Below are positions 7,551 to 12,737 of a DNA stretch of 12,737 nucleotides, in pieces. Source of the DNA: Actinomycetota bacterium (lineage in GTDB: Bacteria > Actinomycetota > Actinomycetes > Nanopelagicales > Nanopelagicaceae). The stretch spans positions 1 through 12,737 of the forward strand of contig WLQV01000010.1 of the NCBI GenBank assembly GCA_009697555.1, given 5' to 3'. The notes beneath the pieces are model-generated. The model had not been told where the DNA came from, made no database searches, and saw only the letters and a list, made by a program, of their open reading frames with translations. Position numbers and translations under genes: made by a program. Position 1 is the first letter of the stretch. Each line of letters starts with the position of its first letter.

Positions 7551-8395
7551 TCATTCACCGGCAATACCTGACCAACTAAATCCCATTGAACTAAAGCGCC
7601 ATCCATAACTGGGCCGTCGATACAGGAGCGCTTCATTGTGACCACCCCTGCTTCATCGGCAACGGGCAGTACACAAGTCATGCAGATACCAACGCCACAT
7701 GCCATCGACTCTTCAACTGCACATTGATGCACTACATCGGTATTCGCAGTGAGGGCGGAAATAGCCTTTAACATTCCCATTGGACCGCATGAGTAAATAA
7801 CATCGACTCGGTTGGCCGCTAATAGCTCGGTAATTGGATCGGTCACACGACCGGCAGTTCCCATCGAACCATCTTCGGTAAAAATGCGAAGCGTATTAAC
7901 TGCGCGCTTTCCTTCAAGGGGGGCATAAATCTTCCCCGCAGTCGATGCACCCAAAATCATGTCGACTGTGCAACCGCGATCTTTAAGAATTTCAGCTAAA
8001 CCAAAGAGTGGTGCAGAACCATAACCGCCACCAACTAAGAGTGCATTTACCGGATGCGTAGGAATTCCAAATGGTTGACCAAGTGGTGCAATGACATCGA
8101 TCTCACTGCCCTCTGGTTGCGCACAGAACCAGCGACTACCGCTGCCGTGAGGGGCAACGATAATCTCCATCGTTCCACCGTAAGCTCCGCGATCGGAGAT
8201 GCGTGAGATTGCGAAAGCACGACGCAAGACCATGGAACTGCGATCGCCGCCAACTGCAACTGCTACGAAATTTCCAGGACGAAAATCATTTACTACACCA
8301 CCTACATCGAGAATGAGTTGGTGGTACTGCCCCACTCGCTTATTACTCACTAACGTGGCGACCATTGTTTTAGCGTGGCGATTAATACCTGCCAT
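7547..8395 (-). CDS. pyrK: Dihydroorotate dehydrogenase electron-transfer subunit (FAD, 2Fe-2S)
   Basis: Carries electrons from the PyrD flavin to NAD through a 2Fe-2S cluster and FAD; the working complex is expected to be PyrD2PyrK2. The 282 residues show the ferredoxin-reductase plan. An FAD-binding barrel carries LRRAFAIS (57-64), equivalent to the family's LRRPxSI flavin motif. A nucleotide-binding domain has VGGGYGSAPLFGLAE (121-135) and YSCGPMGML (201-209). The C-terminal cluster site has Cys233, Cys238, Cys241 and Cys258 in the order C-x4-C-x2-C-x16-C. The length is a little above the roughly 255 residues of the Bacillus protein. The start shares one base with the carB stop (TAATG); the upstream GAGTGG is a weak ribosome site. 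Confidence 0.95.
   Translation of the reverse strand: MAGINRHAKTMVATLVSNKRVGQYHQLILDVGGVVNDFRPGNFVAVAVGGDRSSMVLRRAFAISRISDRGAYGGTMEIIVAPHGSGSRWFCAQPEGSEIDVIAPLGQPFGIPTHPVNALLVGGGYGSAPLFGLAEILKDRGCTVDMILGASTAGKIYAPLEGKRAVNTLRIFTEDGSMGTAGRVTDPITELLAANRVDVIYSCGPMGMLKAISALTANTDVVHQCAVEESMACGVGICMTCVLPVADEAGVVTMKRSCIDGPVMDGALVQWDLVGQVLPVNE
7555..7559 (-). promoter_or_regulatory. Shine-Dalgarno site of pyrD inside the pyrK end
   Basis: The minus strand reads GGTGA here, four bases before the pyrD ATG and within the last codons of pyrK. It supports the chosen start at the ATGA overlap. Confidence 0.55.
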
Positions 8396-11300
8396 TATTT
8401 AAGCCACTCTTGCAGAGGTTTCACTGTTAAGCCGCCACGTTGGAGCGCGTCGATTCCCGCTACTGCTGCCGCAAAGCCGGCACTTGTCGTAATGCAAGGA
8501 ACTGATCGTTGAATTGCCGCAGTGCGGATCGACCAACCATCTTGGCGAGTACCACGACCAACTGGAGTGTTAATCACCAGATCAATGATGCCACTACCGA
8601 TTAATTCCACAATAGTTTTCTCACCGAGCGGGCCAGGACCTTCAGCATGTTTGCGTACCAAGGTACTTGCGATCTCATGCTCCTTTAAGAATTTTGCAGT
8701 TCCCGCAGTGGCAAAGAGAGTGAATCCCATTCCGAAGAGCTTCTTCACTGAAGGCAGGGCAGACTCTTTATCTTTATCGGCAAATGAGAGAAATACTTTG
8801 CCGCTCTTGGGAAGTGGACCAAAGGCTGAGATCTGCGACTTCGCATAACTCTCTCCAAAGGTCTTACTAATTCCCATAACTTCACCAGTAGAGCGCATCT
8901 CAGGTCCTAGAACTGCATCTACGCCGCGACCATCTGTGCGACGGAAACGATTCCACGGCAGCACTGCCTCTTTCACTGATACTCCCTTTGCGACGCCATC
9001 ACCGTTCTTGGGTAGCAATCCATCAGCGCGCAACTGTGCGATCGTGAAACCAACTGCGATCCGCGCTGCTGCTTTTGCAAGTGAAACTCCTGTTGCCTTG
9101 CTAACAAAGGGAACGGTACGTGATGCACGTGGGTTTGCTTCCAATACATAGAGAACGTCGCCGGCTAGCGCGAATTGAATGTTAATGAGACCGCGTACTC
9201 CAACCCCTGATGCAATTTTGAACGTTGCTTCGCGAATCCGCTGAGTTTGATCTGGCGTAATTGTCATCGAAGGTAATACGCAGGCGCTATCACCAGAGTG
9301 AATGCCCGCCTCCTCAATGTGCTCCATAACTCCGCCCATGAAGAGTTCTTCACCATCAAAGAGCGCATCGACATCGATCTCAATTGCCGAATCCAAGAAG
9401 CGATCGACTAAGACTGGACGATCTGGCGTGATGTCGGTTGCGCGAGAAATAAAGCCAGAGAGTGCTTGATCGTCATAAACAATCTCCATGCCCCGGCCAC
9501 CCAGGACAAATGATGGGCGCACTAAAACTGGATAACCAATGCGTGCCGCAATTTCCAAGGCTTCTTGTTGGGAAGAGGCCATGCCAAACTCTGGCGCAGT
9601 CAATCCCTGCTCCTGCAAGAGATTTCCAAATGCGCCGCGCTCCTCCGCCAAATTAATTGCCTCAGGACTTGTACCGAGAATTGTCACACCGGCCTCTTTC
9701 AATCCTGCTGCAAGTCCTAGCGGTGTCTGTCCACCTAATTGTGTGATGACACCAAGAACTGGACCGGCCAATGTTTCAGCATGAATTACTTCTAAAACAT
9801 CTTCCAAAGTCAGTGGTTCGAAGTAGAGGCGATCTGATGTGTCGTAATCAGTGGAGACCGTCTCTGGATTGCAATTGACCATAACAGTTTCAAAATCAGC
9901 CTCTTGCAAGGTAAATGAGGCATGAACGCAGGAGTAATCAAATTCAATTCCCTGCCCGATGCGGTTAGGACCACTACCGAGAATAATGACGGCTGGCTTT
10001 GTTCTTGGCCGCACTTCAGTTTCGGCTTCATAACTGGAGTAGTGATACGGCGTATGTGCTTCAAACTCTGCGGCACAAGTATCAACCGTTTTGTAAACCG
10101 GGCGAATGTTGTTGGTGTAGCGCTCTTGACGAACTTGGGCTTCGGTAATTCCACGCAGATTTGCGATTTGAAGATCGGAGAAGCCAAGTGATTTAGCACT
10201 TGCCAGGAGCTCTGGCGTGAGATCGCCCGCTTCAATAATCGTGCGTGCAAAAGAATTAATGAGTTGGATCTGCTCGAGATACCAAGGATCAATCTTGGTT
10301 GCACTATGTACTTGTTCGGTCGTTGCGCCTAACCAGAGTGCGCGCTGGACTTGTCCCAAACGATATTCAGTTGGAACCACCATGGAGCTAAGAAGTGCTT
10401 GGATCTCACCGATGCTAGAAGTTGCTGGGAAAACAAATGGTGCCTCTTTTCGCTCGAGTGAGCGGAGCGCCTTCTGTAGCGCCTCTGGGAATGAGCGACC
10501 AATCGCCATTGCCTCGCCCACACTCTTCATCGTCGTAGTCAGACGAGGATCTGCATCAGCAAACTTCTCAAAGGCAAAGCGCGGAACTTTTACCACGATG
10601 TAATCAAGGGTTGGTTCAAAGGAGGCCGGAGTTACTTGAGTAATGTCATTTTGAATCTCATCCAAGCTATAACCAATTGCCAACTTGGTCGCGATCTTGG
10701 CAATGGGAAATCCGGTGGCCTTTGACGCTAAAGCGCTCGAACGCGATACGCGTGGATTCATTTCGATCACGATGATGCGGCCATTGGCTGGATTAACTGC
10801 AAATTGAATGTTGCAACCACCAGTAGCTACGCCTACTTCGCGAATGATTTCGATCGAGAGATTACGGAGGCGCTGGTACTCAACATCGGTAAGTGTCATC
10901 GCAGGTGCGACAGTAATCGAATCTCCGGTATGAACGCCCATCGGGTCTAGGTTCTCGATACTGCAGACAATCACCACATTATCTTTGTGATCGCGCATCA
11001 CTTCCAGTTCGTACTCTTTCCAACCAATAATCGACTCCTCGAGCAGCACTTCAGTTGTTGGTGAGTGGCGCAATCCTGCACCAGCAATCTGATGAAGCTC
11101 TGGTTCGGTAAAAGCGATACCTGAACCCAGGCCACCCATAGTGAAAGATGGACGCACAACAACCGGATAATTAAGAATCTTCGCAGCCGCTAAACACTCA
11201 TCCATCGTGTGACAGATAACTGACTTTGCAGATTCTCCGCCGACTTTCTCAACAATCCCACGAAATAGTTCACGGTTTTCACCGCGTTGAATAGCTGCAA

Positions 11301-11658
11301 CATCTGCACCGATTAACTTTGTTCCGTACTTGGCAAGGGTGCCGCGTTCAAAGAGACCAATTGCCGCATTCAGCGCAGTCTGTCCGCCCAACGTGGCCAA
11401 CACAGCATCGGGGCGCTCTGCCGCGATAACTTGTTCCAGAAATTCCGGCGTAATGGGTTCGATGTAAGTTGCATCGGCAAACTCTGGATCGGTCATGATG
11501 GTCGCAGGATTTGAATTGACCAAAATGACGCGAATACCTTCAGCGCGCAGCACTCGGCAAGCTTGCGTGCCTGAGTAATCAAATTCGCAGGCCTGTCCAA
11601 TAACGATCGGGCCAGAGCCAATTACCAGTACAGATTTAATCGAAGTATCGCGTGGCAT
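8395..11658 (-). CDS. carB: Carbamoyl-phosphate synthase large subunit
   Basis: Makes carbamoyl phosphate from bicarbonate, two ATP and ammonia tunnelled from CarA, feeding both pyrimidine and arginine synthesis. The 1087 residues contain the classic internal duplication. The first synthetase half starts [18 protein letters not shown] (13-30), with ATP-grasp elements [15 protein letters not shown] (166-180) and [20 protein letters not shown] (297-316). An oligomerisation region spans about 400-550. The second half starts [17 protein letters not shown] (560-576), with [20 protein letters not shown] (711-730) and [20 protein letters not shown] (838-857). The C-terminal methylglyoxal-synthase-like regulatory domain (about 953-1087) contains [10 protein letters not shown] (982-991) and [10 protein letters not shown] (1027-1036), where UMP-type effectors bind in the E. 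coli enzyme; whether they act here is unknown. Start: ATG in TAATG shared with the carA stop, backed by AGGTGAG. Confidence 0.98.
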   Translation of the reverse strand: MPRDTSIKSVLVIGSGPIVIGQACEFDYSGTQACRVLRAEGIRVILVNSNPATIMTDPEFADATYIEPITPEFLEQVIAAERPDAVLATLGGQTALNAAIGLFERGTLAKYGTKLIGADVAAIQRGENRELFRGIVEKVGGESAKSVICHTMDECLAAAKILNYPVVVRPSFTMGGLGSGIAFTEPELHQIAGAGLRHSPTTEVLLEESIIGWKEYELEVMRDHKDNVVIVCSIENLDPMGVHTGDSITVAPAMTLTDVEYQRLRNLSIEIIREVGVATGGCNIQFAVNPANGRIIVIEMNPRVSRSSALASKATGFPIAKIATKLAIGYSLDEIQNDITQVTPASFEPTLDYIVVKVPRFAFEKFADADPRLTTTMKSVGEAMAIGRSFPEALQKALRSLERKEAPFVFPATSSIGEIQALLSSMVVPTEYRLGQVQRALWLGATTEQVHSATKIDPWYLEQIQLINSFARTIIEAGDLTPELLASAKSLGFSDLQIANLRGITEAQVRQERYTNNIRPVYKTVDTCAAEFEAHTPYHYSSYEAETEVRPRTKPAVIILGSGPNRIGQGIEFDYSCVHASFTLQEADFETVMVNCNPETVSTDYDTSDRLYFEPLTLEDVLEVIHAETLAGPVLGVITQLGGQTPLGLAAGLKEAGVTILGTSPEAINLAEERGAFGNLLQEQGLTAPEFGMASSQQEALEIAARIGYPVLVRPSFVLGGRGMEIVYDDQALSGFISRATDITPDRPVLVDRFLDSAIEIDVDALFDGEELFMGGVMEHIEEAGIHSGDSACVLPSMTITPDQTQRIREATFKIASGVGVRGLINIQFALAGDVLYVLEANPRASRTVPFVSKATGVSLAKAAARIAVGFTIAQLRADGLLPKNGDGVAKGVSVKEAVLPWNRFRRTDGRGVDAVLGPEMRSTGEVMGISKTFGESYAKSQISAFGPLPKSGKVFLSFADKDKESALPSVKKLFGMGFTLFATAGTAKFLKEHEIASTLVRKHAEGPGPLGEKTIVELIGSGIIDLVINTPVGRGTRQDGWSIRTAAIQRSVPCITTSAGFAAAVAGIDALQRGGLTVKPLQEWLK

Positions 11659-12737
11659 TACTTACTCACCTGCGCCTTCGACATGAGATCGACAAAGCGG
11701 TCGAAGAGATAATTGGCATCATGTGGTCCGGCCGCAGCCTCTGGATGGTACTGAACGCTAAATGCAGGTCGATCAAGTAGTTCGACTCCCTCAACAACGC
11801 CATCGTTGAGACAGACGTGCGTCACTTGGCCTTCACCGTAAACCGTTGTGAATACACCATCTACTGGCGCCTTAAGAGCAAAGCCATGGTTGTGCGCGGT
11901 GATTTCAACTTTTGATGTCGTCTTATCCATCACTGGTTGATTAATACCGCGGTGGCCAAAGCGCAATTTATAAGTATCAAAGCCAAGCGCCCGTCCTAAA
12001 ATTTGATGACCAAAACATATTCCAAAGATCGGGATTCGAGCTGCAAGAATTTCGCGTACTAACTCCACAGTTGAATCCATGGTTGAGGGATCGCCAGGTC
12101 CATTGGAGATGAAGACGCCATCCACGCCCATCTCTTGAATCTGGGCGAAGGTGCTCTTGTATGGAATGACATGAACTTCAATACCGCGCTCTGCCATAGA
12201 TCTTGGAGTTGCCGCTTTAATTCCTAGATCAATCGCCGCTACTTTAAATTTACGCTCGCCCTTGGCTGCGATCACATAAGGGGCTGGTGTTGAAACATCA
12301 TCAACCAAGAATGCGCCATCCATCTGCGCGCTCTTTCGCACTTCAATGACCATCTCTTCTCGGCTCAAAAGATTGTCCGAGAAAATCCCCACGCGCATCG
12401 CGCCGCGATCGCGCAAATGGCGGGTAATGGCTCGAGTATCAACGCCAGAAATTCCTACAACGCCGCCCTTGATGAGTGCACTCTCTAAGTCATCATTTGC
12501 GCGCCAATTACTCACGATTGCAGAGGGATTGCGAACCACAAAGCCGGCAACCCAAATCTTGCTCGACTCATTATCTTCAAAATTAACGCCGGTATTTCCG
12601 ATGTGAGGAGAGGTCATGATTACAACTTGCTTGTGATATGAAGGATCGGTCAGAGTCTCTTGATAACCAGTCATGCCGGTGGAGAAAACTGCTTCACCAT
12701 AGGTGCGACCAATCGCACCCCAGGAATTGCCTTCAAA
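11658..12737 (-). CDS. carA: Carbamoyl-phosphate synthase small (glutaminase) subunit, 5' end outside window
   Basis: Splits glutamine and passes ammonia to CarB. The frame is open to the right edge, giving 359 residues. The ATG at 12672-12674 is internal: the 21 codons before it ([20 protein letters not shown] and a glycine) continue the family's usual N-terminal sequence before MTGYQE, so the true start lies about 10-15 codons outside. The CarA N-terminal domain has [13 protein letters not shown] and [15 protein letters not shown]. The class I glutamine amidotransferase domain has [22 protein letters not shown] (210-218), the nucleophile Cys241 in GICFGHQ (239-245), and His331 and Glu333 in YHPE, counting from the window edge. 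The cysteine motif has Phe where Leu is more usual. TAATG overlap with carB fits balanced production of the two subunits. Confidence 0.97.
   Translation of the reverse strand, partial: FEGNSWGAIGRTYGEAVFSTGMTGYQETLTDPSYHKQVVIMTSPHIGNTGVNFEDNESSKIWVAGFVVRNPSAIVSNWRANDDLESALIKGGVVGISGVDTRAITRHLRDRGAMRVGIFSDNLLSREEMVIEVRKSAQMDGAFLVDDVSTPAPYVIAAKGERKFKVAAIDLGIKAATPRSMAERGIEVHVIPYKSTFAQIQEMGVDGVFISNGPGDPSTMDSTVELVREILAARIPIFGICFGHQILGRALGFDTYKLRFGHRGINQPVMDKTTSKVEITAHNHGFALKAPVDGVFTTVYGEGQVTHVCLNDGVVEGVELLDRPAFSVQYHPEAAAGPHDANYLFDRFVDLMSKAQVSK
11665..11671 (-). promoter_or_regulatory. Shine-Dalgarno site of carB inside the carA end
   Basis: The minus strand reads AGGTGAG, six bases before the carB ATG and within the last codons of carA. 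It is a good match to the 16S rRNA 3' end and confirms the carB start at the TAATG overlap. Confidence 0.75.

Noticed and set aside
9810-10304. Minus-strand frame of 164 codons inside carB
   Set aside because: It is a shifted frame within an intact carB region covering the oligomerisation part and the start of the second half, with no family likeness and no ribosome site that I can support.
12672-12674. ATG as the start of carA
   Set aside because: The reading frame continues upstream to the window edge with sequence matching the CarA N-terminus, and MTGYQE is an internal conserved motif of the family.
1-12737. Mobile element, phage, defence system or CRISPR array
   Set aside because: Every stretch is covered by a recognisable core metabolic or information-processing gene; no transposase, integrase, repeat-spacer pattern or tRNA-linked insertion was seen.

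Overview
The window is one unbroken run of eleven genes, all read from the minus strand; each gap or overlap between neighbours is under 50 bases. In transcription order (right to left) they are carA (5' end outside the window), carB, pyrK, pyrD, pyrF, a fused mIHF-gmk gene, rpoZ, coaBC, metK, priA and def (3' end outside the window). No tRNA, rRNA, mobile element, CRISPR array, terminator or gene-free stretch over 300 bases was found.

The organism is most likely an actinobacterium with a compact genome of only about half G+C. The evidence is an actinobacterial-type integration host factor (mIHF) sequence, an omega subunit very close to the actinobacterial form, a PriA that has lost its helicase motifs as in mycobacteria and streptomycetes, and the order gmk-rpoZ-coaBC-metK-priA known from that phylum. 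Moderate G+C with tight packing would fit a streamlined freshwater lineage such as the acI group (Nanopelagicales), but that placement is inference.

Region 5920-12737 makes pyrimidines. CarA and CarB make carbamoyl phosphate, PyrD and PyrK form an NAD-linked class 1B dihydroorotate dehydrogenase, and PyrF makes UMP. The joints are very tight: TAATG (1 base shared) at carA/carB and carB/pyrK, and ATGA (4 bases shared) at pyrK/pyrD and pyrD/pyrF. The genes for the intervening steps (pyrB, pyrC, pyrE) are not here.

Region 1-5911 holds core housekeeping genes: GMP kinase fused to a nucleoid protein, RNA polymerase omega, the bifunctional coenzyme A enzyme, S-adenosylmethionine synthetase, a replication-restart protein and peptide deformylase. 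Together the run joins nucleotide supply, cofactor supply, transcription, replication restart and protein maturation in what looks like one long transcription unit, with its promoter upstream of carA and outside the window.

No wholly new system is visible. The observation most worth following is the in-frame fusion of the mIHF DNA-binding protein to guanylate kinase. The next is a Bacillus-like carA-carB-pyrK-pyrD-pyrF block with a type 1 PyrF, where well-known actinobacteria carry type 2.
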